Source: BOG-908 sp963795825 (lineage in GTDB: Bacteria; Pseudomonadota; Alphaproteobacteria; Acetobacterales; Acetobacteraceae). Taken from it: a stretch of DNA of 64,000 bases. The notes beneath the pieces were generated by a model. The model worked only from the letters and a program-made list of their open reading frames with translations. It ran no database searches and was not told the origin of the DNA. Below are positions 28,585-36,585 of this stretch, one piece after another; position 1 is the first letter of the stretch; each line of letters starts with the position of its first letter. The stretch is taken from contig CAWCIW010000003.1 of the NCBI GenBank assembly GCA_963795825.1, positions 62,001 to 126,000 on the forward strand. Reading direction: 5' to 3'. The position numbers and the translations under genes are program-made.

Positions 28585-29154
28585 GTGGCCGAACTCGTGC
28601 TGGCCTCCGCCAGCTCCCGCCGCCTGGCCCTGCTGGCCCAGATCGGCGTGATCCCGGACCACATCGCCCCGCAAGATATCGACGAGACGCCGCGACGCGA
28701 CGAGCTCCCGCGCCTCTACGCCGAGCGCCTAGCGCGCGAGAAAGCCGAGTCTGCCGCGCAGCCGGGCCGCTTCGTGCTCGCCGCGGATACCGTGGTGGCC
28801 GTCGGCCGACGCATCCTGCCAAAGGCCGAAACGCCGGCCCAGGCCCGCTTCTGCCTGGAATTGCTGTCCGGCCGCCGCCACCACGTGCTCACCGCTTTGG
28901 TGCTGGTAACACCCGACGGCGCCCGCTCCGCCCGCACGAGCGAAAGCACGGTGATCTTCGCCCGCCTGACCGAGCCGCAGATACTGGCCTATCTCGAAGG
29001 TGGCGAGTGGCAGGGCAAAGCCGGCGGCTACGCGATCCAGGGCACGGCCGCCGCCTTCGTGCGCGCGCTGTCCGGCAGCTATTCCGGCGTGGTCGGGCTG
29101 CCGCTGTTCGAAACCGCGCAGCTCCTGCGCGGGCGCGGCTACCTGGCGCCGTGA
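28585..29154 (+). CDS. maf: Maf family nucleotide pyrophosphatase
   Basis: 189 residues from GTG 28585. L-A-S-A-S-S-R-R-L-A-L-L is the phosphate-binding N-terminal motif; A-A-D-T-V-V-A and K-A-G-G-Y-A-I-Q-G match the family core. Maf proteins hydrolyse non-canonical or bulk nucleoside triphosphates such as dTTP or UTP, clearing them or checking division. It sits between infA and an RNase E/G gene, a familiar order in alphaproteobacteria. The stop overlaps the next start by one base (TGATG). Confidence 0.94.
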   Translation: MAELVLASASSRRLALLAQIGVIPDHIAPQDIDETPRRDELPRLYAERLAREKAESAAQPGRFVLAADTVVAVGRRILPKAETPAQARFCLELLSGRRHHVLTALVLVTPDGARSARTSESTVIFARLTEPQILAYLEGGEWQGKAGGYAIQGTAAAFVRALSGSYSGVVGLPLFETAQLLRGRGYLAP

Positions 29155-30239
29155 TGCGCATCGCCGTCAGCGTAGGCCCGGGCGAACTTCGCCTGGCGCT
29201 GACGGCGGACGGTGCGCTCGAGGACTACGCGATCTGGCGGCCCGGCGCACCGGACGGCCTGGGCGACCTCCACTGGGGCCGAATAGCCGCGCGCGTACCC
29301 GCGATGGCCGGCGCGTTCGTGGCCCTTGCCGGCCAGCCGGATGGCTTCCTGCCGGACAGCGACGGTGGCGCGGGGCGCGGCGAGGGCGACATGCTGGCCG
29401 TGCGCATCACCCGGACGTCCCAGGGCGGCAAGGGGCCGCGCCTGGCCGCTTATGCCGGCGCGGCAGGAACCGGCGCGCCGCATCTGATCGAGCGCGGCGC
29501 CAGTCCGCTGGCCCGCATGGCGGCAGGCAACCCCGGCGCCGCCATCGCGATCGACGACGCCGCCTGGTTCGCCCGCCTGCGCCCGCTTCTGCCCGGCCGC
29601 CTGGCCCTGGTAACGCGCGCCTTTGACGACGATCTCGCAGCCGAGATAGACGCGCTGTCCGCCCGCGCAGTGGCGCTGCCCGGCGGGCTCACCGCCACCA
29701 TCACGCCCACCCCCGCGCTCACGGCGATAGACGTGGATGGCGGCGCCAGCACCGCCGCGCGCGGGCAGAAATCCACCGTGCAATTCGCCGCCAACCGCGC
29801 GGCGATCCCCGCGCTGATGCGCCAGATCAGGCTGCGCAACCTCTCCGGCGCGATCCTGCTGGACCTGGCGGGCGTGCCGGTGCGCCGTCGCGCGGCATTC
29901 GGCCCAGATATCGCCGCCTGCCTGGCCCAGGACCCGGCCAGGCCGCGCCTGCTCGGCTTCACCCAGCTCGGTTTCGCCGAGATCCTGCGCCCGCGTTCGG
30001 CCGCGCCGCTGCACGAGCAAGTGGCCGGCCCGCATGCCGCCGGGCTGGCCGCCTTGCGCGCGCTGGCCGCCGAGCCGGGCCGCCGCGCGATCCTGCGCGC
30101 CGGGCCGGCCGTGGTGGCCGCCCTGCAGGCAGACGCGGACGCGCTGGCGGATCTTGCACGGCGCGCCACCTATCCCCTGATCCTGCGCGCGGACCCGGCT
30201 CTGCCGCCGCACAGATGGATCATCGAGGATGCGACATGA
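29154..30239 (+). CDS. Ribonuclease E/G family protein
   Basis: 361 residues, shorter than RNase E. The N-terminal beta strand M-R-I-A-V-S-V-G-P-G and a central L-T-A-I-D-V-D-G-G correspond to the catalytic DNase-I-like subdomain (V-I-D-V-N-S-G in E. coli RNase E), and G-A-I-L-L-D-L-A-G matches the second Asp region. The S1 domain of RNase E/G is not evident at the N-terminus, consistent with a shortened RNase G-like type in these bacteria. The stop overlaps the yacG start by ATGA. Expected role: processing of mRNA or rRNA ends; activity not shown here. Confidence 0.85.
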   Translation: MRIAVSVGPGELRLALTADGALEDYAIWRPGAPDGLGDLHWGRIAARVPAMAGAFVALAGQPDGFLPDSDGGAGRGEGDMLAVRITRTSQGGKGPRLAAYAGAAGTGAPHLIERGASPLARMAAGNPGAAIAIDDAAWFARLRPLLPGRLALVTRAFDDDLAAEIDALSARAVALPGGLTATITPTPALTAIDVDGGASTAARGQKSTVQFAANRAAIPALMRQIRLRNLSGAILLDLAGVPVRRRAAFGPDIAACLAQDPARPRLLGFTQLGFAEILRPRSAAPLHEQVAGPHAAGLAALRALAAEPGRRAILRAGPAVVAALQADADALADLARRATYPLILRADPALPPHRWIIEDAT

Positions 30240-30394
30240 GCCAGGCCTGCCCGATCTGCCACAAACCTTCGGCGCCGCGCACGCAGCCGTTCTGCTCGCC
30301 GCGCTGCGCCGAGATCGACCTCGGGCGCTGGCTGTCCGAGCGCTACGTGGTGCCAGGCCAGGATGGCGAAGCGGTATCCGAGGAGGGCGCCTAG
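30236..30394 (+). CDS. yacG: DNA gyrase inhibitor YacG
   Basis: 52 residues, a short zinc protein. C-P-I-C at residues 5-8 and C-S-P-R-C at 20-24 form a four-cysteine zinc site, followed by the family hallmark D-L-G-R-W-L. YacG binds GyrB. Translation is coupled to the RNase E/G gene through ATGA. The tail is short and acidic, ending S-E-E-G-A. Confidence 0.94.
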   Translation: MSQACPICHKPSAPRTQPFCSPRCAEIDLGRWLSERYVVPGQDGEAVSEEGA

Positions 30395-30504
30395 GCGGCA
30401 CCGGCCGGGCGGTTGCGCCGACGGCCGGGCAACATAGGCGAAATTTCGGCGGCGCTCTTCTTGATCCACCTGCAGGGCTGGGCTAAGCCTCGCCTCCCGA
30501 CGGC

Positions 30505-30580
30505 GCCCAGGTAGCTCAGTTGGTAGAGCATGCGATTGAAAATCGCAGTGTCGGTGGTTCGATTCCACTCCTGGGCACCA
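30505..30580 (+). tRNA. tRNA-Phe(GAA)
   Basis: 76 nt including encoded CCA. The acceptor stem GCCCAGG pairs with CCTGGGC; D-arm GTAGCTCAGTTGGTAGAGC; anticodon stem TGCGA/TCGCA with loop TTGAAAA, anticodon GAA; T-arm GGTTCGATTCC. It follows yacG after 110 bp, the order seen in related genomes. Confidence 0.96.
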
Positions 30581-30770
30581 TTCCCCCCCACCGCATAGGT
30601 CCCGCTTCGCCAGACTCGTTCGCTGCGCCCCGGCGCCGGACCGCATCAGCGCGAGCACGTTTTATCCCCGTGATTCGCGCCTGTGCAAAAGCCGGGGATA
30701 ACCAACGCGCGGCTGCGCGAACACGGACGATTTTACTCGCGTTCCCGGCTTCGGCGTGTGACTACGTTGC

Positions 30771-30983
30771 ATGGCCTGCAACGATGGCGATCTCCTCGAG
30801 TCGAAAATCTTCGACGCTGCCAATCTGGCGCGCCGGCAAGGACAGTTGGACGTGGCATTGTCCCTGGCGCTGACGCGCGAGCTGCTGTTACGGGACCGGT
30901 TCGCACCGCACCAGCGCAACGTGTGGGCGATCGACGCGACCGGCCTGGTCGACGGGGCAACGGGCCGCGCAACACGCGGATAA
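30771..30983 (+). CDS. Possible small protein
   Basis: 70 residues from ATG 30771. The first 45 residues are acidic then amphipathic (L-L-E-S-K-I-F-D-A-A-N-L-A-R-R-Q-G-Q-L-D-V-A), with a helix-like pattern; the rest is ordinary. There is no clear ribosome site and no recognised family. It is included because the composition looks protein-like, not because of homology. Confidence 0.3.
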   Translation: MACNDGDLLESKIFDAANLARRQGQLDVALSLALTRELLLRDRFAPHQRNVWAIDATGLVDGATGRATRG

Positions 30984-31170
30984 TGGGTGCGCGCGGAAGC
31001 CGTGCGCTACCCGATTATCCAGCCGCCATAAGCGGTCTTCCGGGCACTGACCGCGTTGCGTCCTGTTGCGTGCGGCAGGGGCATCGCCATGTCCGTTCGC
31101 ATCTTCGCGTATCGAGATAGCCAGCGCGCCGGGTCGTATGCGCAAGCTACGCAGCGCGATTTCGATCCGG

Positions 31171-31383
31171 TCAGCGCGGACAAGTGCCGGCACCTTGCAT
31201 TTCCTGCAGCCCGCCATCCGCATCCGCCGCGGGGCTTGTCACGCACGGCGTGCCAGGCGGCGCCGCGCGCCGGCGCCAGGCACTCACCGCAACACGCAAC
31301 GCCAATGTCACCACCCCTATGCACAGGCCGATCAACCACGCCGCCAGAACTGCCCTGCAACAAAGTAATACCCAGGCCAACAT
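31171..31383 (-). CDS. Possible small membrane protein
   Basis: 70 residues from ATG 31383: a strong hydrophobic N-terminal helix M-L-A-W-V-L-L-C-C-R-A-V-L-A-A-W-L-I-G-L then a basic, Pro-rich tail. A weak GGATC lies about 10 bases upstream. No recognised family. It could equally be a fortuitous ORF in a GC-rich gap. Confidence 0.28.
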   Translation of the reverse strand: MLAWVLLCCRAVLAAWLIGLCIGVVTLALRVAVSAWRRRAAPPGTPCVTSPAADADGGLQEMQGAGTCPR

Positions 31384-31697
31384 AGATTTAGATCCGTTCG
31401 TTCGACACGAAGGGAAGTCGGCCTGCAATATGTTCGCCGCGGGGGCGATTTGTGGCCGAAACCCGACGAACGGCCGGTGTTGCCGTTTGCAATATAGGCC
31501 GCGGCCAGAACCGGCGATGCCGTGCAGAACGCAACGCTTTCGCGCCACCATGCAGATTTGCCCGAAGCCCGCCGGCGCACGCATCGTGGCAGACATGCGG
31601 GCCCGGCAGGCGCGGGCGAAGCGCCTCTCCGGTTTCGCAACTTACAGCGCGCCACTTCGTTCTGCGCTACCGAGTAACCCCACCTGGGAGAAACAAA

Positions 31698-32114
31698 ATG
31701 AAACGACTTCTACTCGCCACCGCCGGAACCCTGCTGTCTGCCAGCCTGGCTTTCGCACAGACCAGCACCACGTCCGCCCCCCCGTCCTCCGCGATGAGCG
31801 CGCCCTCTACCAGCACCGGCGCACCCGCCAGTGCCAACCCGGTGGGCGCCGTGCATGATGGTGGCAAGGCCGCCGCTTCGGGCGACACCAACCAGGCCGT
31901 CACCACCACCGGCGCCAATGCGGACCAGCCGGCCAAGGGCGCCAACAGCTTCACCAAGCGCCAGGCTGCCGGCCGCATCGCCAAGAAGGGCTTCACGCAT
32001 GTGACAGGCCTGACCAAGGATGCCGATGGCGTCTGGCGCGGAACCGGCATGAAGGGCGGCCAGTCCGTTCAGGTGTGGCTCGACTACAAGGGCAATGTCG
32101 GCCAGCAATCCTAA
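31698..32114 (+). CDS. Small exported protein, PepSY-like C-terminus
   Basis: 138 residues. A signal peptide (residues 1-20, ending S-L-A-F-A) is followed by a Ser/Thr/Ala/Pro-rich low-complexity region to about 75, then a folded segment F-T-K-R-Q-A-A-G-R-I-A-K-K-G-F-T-H-V-T-G-L and W-R-G-T-G-M-K-G-G-Q-S-V-Q-V-W-L-D that resembles one PepSY-like unit. Exported; a possible envelope or stress function is only suggested by the downstream general-stress gene. GGGAG lies 7 bases before ATG. 24 bp separate it from the next gene, so the two likely share an mRNA. Confidence 0.7.
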   Translation: MKRLLLATAGTLLSASLAFAQTSTTSAPPSSAMSAPSTSTGAPASANPVGAVHDGGKAAASGDTNQAVTTTGANADQPAKGANSFTKRQAAGRIAKKGFTHVTGLTKDADGVWRGTGMKGGQSVQVWLDYKGNVGQQS

Positions 32115-32138
32115 GCGTTCATAAGAAAGGCGCACGCC

Positions 32139-32753
32139 ATGACCACACGCACACTGACACGGATGTTCGACAACCATGACGACGCGGTAGCCACCGTGCA
32201 CGCGCTCGAGGCCGCCGGTTTCGGCCACGAGCATGTCAGCGTCGTCGCGAACAATGCTGACACACGCTATCGCGATACGAACGTCACCCATGCGGACGAT
32301 GCCGGTGCGGCCGGCACCGGCGCCACCGCCGGCACCATCTTCGGCGGCGGCCTCGGCCTGCTGGCCGGCATCGGTTCGCTGGCCATTCCGGGCGTGGGTC
32401 CCGTGGTCGCAGCCGGCTGGCTGGTAGCGACACTGACCGGCGCCGGCGTGGGCGCTGTAGTCGGCGGCGGCGCAGGCGGCCTCGTCGGTTCGCTGACGCA
32501 TGCCGGCGTGTCCGAAGAGGACGCGCATGTCTATGCGGAAGGTGTGCGCCGCGGCGGCTCGCTGGTGACTGTGCAGGCCGACGAGTTGCGCATCGCGGAA
32601 GCCGAGCGCATTCTCAACAACCGCACCTATGTGGACCCGGCGGCACGCCGCGCGGAGTACACCGCATCCGGCTGGCAGCGTTTCGACGACAAGGCGCCGC
32701 TGCCGGCGGCGACCACGACCGCAAACCCGACGACGACGCGTCCGACAATCTGA
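32139..32753 (+). CDS. General stress protein 17M-like (YflT) domain protein
   Basis: 204 residues. The first ~65 residues (M-F-D-N-H-D-D-A-V-A-T-V-H-A-L-E-A-A-G-F, H-V-S-V-V-A-N-N) match the YflT/general stress protein 17M-type domain, followed by two glycine-rich hydrophobic segments forming a membrane hairpin (G-A-T-A-G-T-I-F-G-G-G-L-G-L-L, G-V-G-A-V-V-G-G-G-A-G) and a soluble C-terminus with a Thr-rich end. Likely a stress-induced membrane-associated protein. AAGG precedes the ATG. A strong terminator follows. Confidence 0.8.
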   Translation: MTTRTLTRMFDNHDDAVATVHALEAAGFGHEHVSVVANNADTRYRDTNVTHADDAGAAGTGATAGTIFGGGLGLLAGIGSLAIPGVGPVVAAGWLVATLTGAGVGAVVGGGAGGLVGSLTHAGVSEEDAHVYAEGVRRGGSLVTVQADELRIAEAERILNNRTYVDPAARRAEYTASGWQRFDDKAPLPAATTTANPTTTRPTI

Positions 32754-32757
32754 CGTG

Positions 32758-32798
32758 ACGGCCGGTCAGGTGCCGCATTGCGGCACCTGACCGGCCGT
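32758..32798. terminator. Bidirectional terminator hairpin between convergent genes
   Basis: An 18-bp perfect stem encloses CATTG; the 5' half runs 32758-32775 and the 3' half 32781-32798. The outer stem starts ACGGCCGG. It lies immediately after the stop at 32753 and right before the stop of the opposing gene (32800), the standard place for a shared terminator. T-tracts are absent, so termination would need the stem alone or Rho. Confidence 0.75.
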
Positions 32799-32799
32799 G

Positions 32800-34203
32800 T
32801 TACCGCGCCATCGCGCGTATCAGCGGCAGCATCACATCGACCGGGTCCGCGGTATCGATTTGCGCCACTGTTGCCGTCTGGTCCGTCAACAAACGCGGTA
32901 GGCGCGACTGCACGATAGACCACCCGGCTGCGTTCATGCCGCGGCACAGCAGCTCGCCGGCGGCTTTCGCCATCGCGTATTCCAGCATCCCTGCCGGCGC
33001 GTTCTCGACGGCGACTGATGACGGATAGAACGCCGATGTCGGCCTCGGATGCAGGGCCTGGCAGCATTCGTGGAATGCATCCACATACACCCGGCTGAAC
33101 CTGCCATACACGTCGCTGGCGAAGCCTTCGGTTTTCTGCACGAAGATCTGCGTGGTTGCGAAGTAGTAGAGTTGCGTAGCCGGTGCCGTGACTTGCGCCA
33201 GCTGCGCCGCGGCATCCAGCATCGCGTCATACGCCAGCATTGTGCATGCCGACTCGCCGCACGACTCGTTTATGGCGGCACACACCTGCTCGGCATCTTC
33301 GCGTCCGCGTGCGTAAGTGATCGTCGTGCGTGCGCCGCCCGCGGCGAGCAGCATGGCCGTGAGCGCGCCGAGCCCGCGTGAGCCGCCGGCAATCAGGGCG
33401 TGTACACCGGCAAACTCGGCGGGCTGCACACGCCGTGCCAGATCCGCCATCGCCGGCGGCGCAACCGGGGCCTGGCGCACGAACGCGGATATCTTACCGG
33501 CCAGTCCGTTGCCCTGCACCGCCATTTCCACCAGCCGGAACCGCGGGTCGGCTTTTGTGACATCGAAGAAGATCGCGTCAGCACCGGCAGGCGCCTCCGT
33601 CAGCGTGAGCGCAAGGCCGGCAAAGATCGAGTGCAGGCCAGGGCAGACCATCCCGACCAGGCGCGATGTCTGCGCCAGCCCGGAGAGAATGCGCGGCGAA
33701 AGGCCGGCGGACGCGTGCGGAAATGCGTATGCGAAACGCGCGGCATCCGCCGGCGACTCCAGCCAGCCGGACAGGCCTGGCATCTGCTCCAGCGAACGCG
33801 CGACGGGCATGGCGTCCTGCGGGATCGGCGATGCTGCTTGCGGCATCGCACGCGCCGGTTCGCGCGGGCCGAACCGCAGCATCGCCACGATCGCCGCCAG
33901 GCCGGAGACCAGGACCACCAGGCGCGCGGTGTCGGTGCCCGAACGCGAAATCTCCAGTGTCACTACGGTATCCAGCGGGATGAACTTGGCGAATTGCACC
34001 CGGAGTTGTTGCAATCCGTCGAGTGCGACGCCCTGCGCCGACGCGCAATCCATCGCCCAGAGCAGCGCATGGATACCATGCACCACCTGCATTCCCGCCT
34101 GCGTACGGCGCGCGGCCAGGGCGTCCATGTGCATCGGGTTGGCATCACCGGAGAGTGCGGCGAACATCTCCTGGTCGGCCTGGGTGAAACGGCTTCTTTG
34201 CAT
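32800..34203 (-). CDS. MaoC-like hotdog and short-chain dehydrogenase fusion
   Basis: 467 residues from ATG 34203. The N-terminal ~130 residues match a MaoC-type hotdog (F-T-Q-A-D-Q-E-M-F-A-A-L-S-G-D-A-N-P-M-H then H-G-I-H-A-L-L-W-A), the hydratase motif D-x(4)-H being partly visible. From about 290 an SDR nucleotide-binding motif G-G-S-R-G-L-G occurs, with a later Y-A-M-A-K that would be the catalytic Y-x3-K. So hydratase/dehydratase and ketoreductase activities may be combined, as in fatty-acid or polyketide chemistry. A long middle region (130-290) is not assigned. It lacks neighbours that show its pathway. Confidence 0.7.
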   Translation of the reverse strand: MQRSRFTQADQEMFAALSGDANPMHMDALAARRTQAGMQVVHGIHALLWAMDCASAQGVALDGLQQLRVQFAKFIPLDTVVTLEISRSGTDTARLVVLVSGLAAIVAMLRFGPREPARAMPQAASPIPQDAMPVARSLEQMPGLSGWLESPADAARFAYAFPHASAGLSPRILSGLAQTSRLVGMVCPGLHSIFAGLALTLTEAPAGADAIFFDVTKADPRFRLVEMAVQGNGLAGKISAFVRQAPVAPPAMADLARRVQPAEFAGVHALIAGGSRGLGALTAMLLAAGGARTTITYARGREDAEQVCAAINESCGESACTMLAYDAMLDAAAQLAQVTAPATQLYYFATTQIFVQKTEGFASDVYGRFSRVYVDAFHECCQALHPRPTSAFYPSSVAVENAPAGMLEYAMAKAAGELLCRGMNAAGWSIVQSRLPRLLTDQTATVAQIDTADPVDVMLPLIRAMAR

Positions 34204-34315
34204 GCGCGGTCTATAGCCGGTCCGGCGGTGGCAACGCACGAACACTTGCACGATCAGGCCGAGATTCCTGGCAGATCGGGGCACCCATCCCCGCCCATCC
34301 GCGCGTTACAGGCCC

Positions 34316-34663
34316 ATGACAAAGCACCGTGCGATCGATGACGACCAGCCTCACAGCGTGGCCACCGGCTGGACCGATGCCCTGCTGATCTGCAAGAAAT
34401 GCTCGAAGAAGCTCGATGGCGGCTTCGGCGAGGATGGCAGCGAGACGTTACGTCGCGCCCTGCGGGGCGCCTTGCGCACCACCGGGCAGCGCGGCCAGAT
34501 CGGGCTCATCGAGGTGGGCTGCCTGGGTGTATGCCCGAAACGCGCGGTAACGACCGTGCGCGCCAGCCAACCGGGCAGCCTGCTGATCGTGCCGCAGGGG
34601 ACCGACGTTGCAAAGTTGCTGACGCCGGCAGCTTCCGCGTCGTCTCCTATCAACCAAGGTTGA
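34316..34663 (+). CDS. Thioredoxin-like (2Fe-2S) ferredoxin
   Basis: 115 residues. L-I-C-K-K-C (Cys26, Cys29) and G-C-L-G-V-C-P-K-R-A-V-T (Cys69, Cys73) form the C-x2-C...C-x3-C cysteine set of the thioredoxin-like 2Fe-2S ferredoxins. It is a small cytosolic electron carrier of unknown partner. The last four codons (I-N-Q-G) and the TGA fall in the outer extension of PAIR element 10, CCAAGGTTGA, so the repeat supplies the stop codon. Confidence 0.82.
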   Translation: MTKHRAIDDDQPHSVATGWTDALLICKKCSKKLDGGFGEDGSETLRRALRGALRTTGQRGQIGLIEVGCLGVCPKRAVTTVRASQPGSLLIVPQGTDVAKLLTPAASASSPINQG

Positions 34664-34900
34664 GTTTGACTTATTCAGGTAAGGCAAGAAAGTAGTCCTT
34701 TTTCGAGAAAAAGGACCAAAAAGCTTTTGCTACGACGCCTGCACCGAGGCGTGCTCCCTTACTGCAAGTAGATGCGGCTGCAGTGATAGCCAAATTTCCG
34801 TGCAGGCGTCACAGCAAAAGCTTTTTGCTTCTTTTTCTCGAAAAAGAAGGCCTTTCTTCCTTGCTGCCGACGAGTGAGTCCCAAAACGGGTTGGTATCAG
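34655..34900. repeat. PAIR element 10 with outer extensions
   Basis: The left arm (34679-34744) is GTCC/TCGAG with GACGCCTGCAC core; the right arm (34800-34862) is CTTC/CTCGA. Outer motifs: ACCAAGGTTGAG (34659-34669) on the left and GAGTCCCAAAACGGGTTGGT (34872-34891) on the right, the latter reaching into the 3' end of davB (stop at 34897). Confidence 0.9.
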
Positions 34901-36585
34901 TCGGGCAGCGCTATCGGCCCAAGCTCGGCAAATAAATCGCCTGGCCCAGGATTGCCCGGCGCGCTGCCGCCGCCCAGGTGGCGCACCACGCCCCAGACCG
35001 CGTTGAGCGCGGTGGTTATCGCACCTTCCGCCCAGGCCGGTGTCCAGGAGATGCCGTCGCCTGCCAGGAAGATTCCCCGTTCGGCCGGCGGCGTGTCATC
35101 CTGCATGAAATGGCAGTACATGCGGTGGTTGTAGCGGTAATGCCCGGGCAGCGCGCCCTTGAACGCGCCGAGGAAGTTCGGATCGGACTCCCAGGAGACG
35201 GTGATCGGATTGCCGATCACATGGCTTGCGATATCCAAATTCGGATAAACCTTCTCCAGCGCACGCAACATCAACGACACACGTTGATCCACCGGCAGCG
35301 GCAGCACTTTCAGCGCGTCACCCATCCACGAATAGGACAGGCAGATGCTGGCAGGTTTGCCTTCGCCCTCGTCGAACAGATAGGTGCCGCGTGTCAGCCG
35401 GTCGGTGAGCGTCATGCTCATCTTGTAGCGGCCGCTCACCGGGTCGCGGTCGCGCCAGAACGGCCGGTCCACCATCACGAAGGTTTTCGACGACTGCATG
35501 TAGCGCGTGCGGTCGAGCGCCATCCAGAGCGGGTGGGACAGCAGGCTTTCGTCGGTATCGATATGCGTGGTGAGCAGCCAGGATTGGCAGGTGACCAGCA
35601 CGGCGGGGTAGGCGCGCGTCGCGCCCCAGCGATCGGTAACGGCAATGTTGCTGCCCTGGCGCGCGATCTTCGCCACGCCTGGTTTCGGCGCGCCCTGGTG
35701 CAGCGTGCTCAGCGACGTGCCGCTCGGCCAGTGCACGCAACGCGCCGGCGCATGCGCCCAGAGCCGGCGCGGCAATTGCTCCACCCCGCCGACCACGAGG
35801 CGCTGGTCTTCGTCGAGATTTGTGTAGGCGACGCGCAGGATTTCCAGCATCGAGTTCGGGAAATCGCTGTCCCAGCCGCCTGTGCCGAAGCCGACCTGGC
35901 CGAATATCTCGCGATGCCGGAACGGGTGGCTTTTGAAGGCGCGTGATGTGGCAACGAAGTCGTAGAACGTGCGCTCGTCCCATAGCGGCACCAGCCGGTT
36001 CCAGATCTGTTTGAGCGTGCGTACGTCGCGCGTGCGAATCGCATGCTGCACCGCGCTGAAATCGGCCTGCTCCTCCAGCGCATCGCGCCAGGCATCCGAG
36101 ATTTCGCGCAAGACGGGCGGCAGGTTCGTGTCGCCTTCCACATACACCTGGTCGCCTTCGAGATCGAGCAGCGTGGACGGCGTGGCGGGGTCGAGCGGAT
36201 TGGGGAAAGGCTGCGTGCGCAGCCCCACCAGATCGAGATAGTGATAGAAACACACGGAGGATTTCGGAAACCGCATACCGCCCAGTTCGGCGATGATGCC
36301 GCTATTGCCGTCGAACGGTTCGCTGCGCAGGCGGCCGCCCAGGCGTCCGGATTCGTAGAGCACCGGCTTTAGCCCGAGCTTCATCAGCTCGTAGGCGGCA
36401 ACAACGCCGGCGATGCCGCCGCCCACTATCGCCACCTCGCAACCGAGCATATGCGGCGGCAGCGTGCCCAGGCCGGCCGGGTTGCGCAGCCAGTCGTCGA
36501 ACGCGAACGGGAAATCCGGCCCGAACGTGGTGATCGCGCGGTCCGCCTGCGCTGTTTCGGGCGTCAGCGGATGCAGCACGCTCAT
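34897..36585 (-). CDS. davB: L-lysine 2-monooxygenase, DavB-like flavoprotein
   Basis: 562 residues. It matches Pseudomonas DavB closely in my memory: I-T-T-F-G-P-D-F-P-F-A-F-D-D-W, the FAD motif V-A-I-V-G-G-G-I-A-G-V-V-A-A, A-E-L-G-G-M-R-F-P, G-Q-V-G-F-G-T-G-G-W-D-S-D-F-P, R-Y-M-Q-S-S-K-T-F-V-M-V, and the C-terminal W-T-P-A-W-A-E-G-A with N-P-G-P-G-D. DavB oxidises lysine with O2 to 5-aminovaleramide. It belongs to the same family as tryptophan 2-monooxygenase, so substrate is inferred from overall identity and from the adjacent davA. ATG at 36585 overlaps the davA stop by four bases, davA being upstream. Confidence 0.88.
   Translation of the reverse strand: MSVLHPLTPETAQADRAITTFGPDFPFAFDDWLRNPAGLGTLPPHMLGCEVAIVGGGIAGVVAAYELMKLGLKPVLYESGRLGGRLRSEPFDGNSGIIAELGGMRFPKSSVCFYHYLDLVGLRTQPFPNPLDPATPSTLLDLEGDQVYVEGDTNLPPVLREISDAWRDALEEQADFSAVQHAIRTRDVRTLKQIWNRLVPLWDERTFYDFVATSRAFKSHPFRHREIFGQVGFGTGGWDSDFPNSMLEILRVAYTNLDEDQRLVVGGVEQLPRRLWAHAPARCVHWPSGTSLSTLHQGAPKPGVAKIARQGSNIAVTDRWGATRAYPAVLVTCQSWLLTTHIDTDESLLSHPLWMALDRTRYMQSSKTFVMVDRPFWRDRDPVSGRYKMSMTLTDRLTRGTYLFDEGEGKPASICLSYSWMGDALKVLPLPVDQRVSLMLRALEKVYPNLDIASHVIGNPITVSWESDPNFLGAFKGALPGHYRYNHRMYCHFMQDDTPPAERGIFLAGDGISWTPAWAEGAITTALNAVWGVVRHLGGGSAPGNPGPGDLFAELGPIALPD

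Larger units (their letters stand above)
30581..31697. other. Gene-poor 1.1-kb stretch without PAIR elements
   Basis: I find no ORF here that I recognise as a known family. Two possible small genes are listed separately (30771-30983 plus, 31171-31383 minus). No PAIR arm, tRNA or strong hairpin was seen. Codon-like GC bias is weaker than in the flanking genes. A longer ORF at 31171-31596 (minus) is open but its first half is compositionally noisy. Confidence 0.6.
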
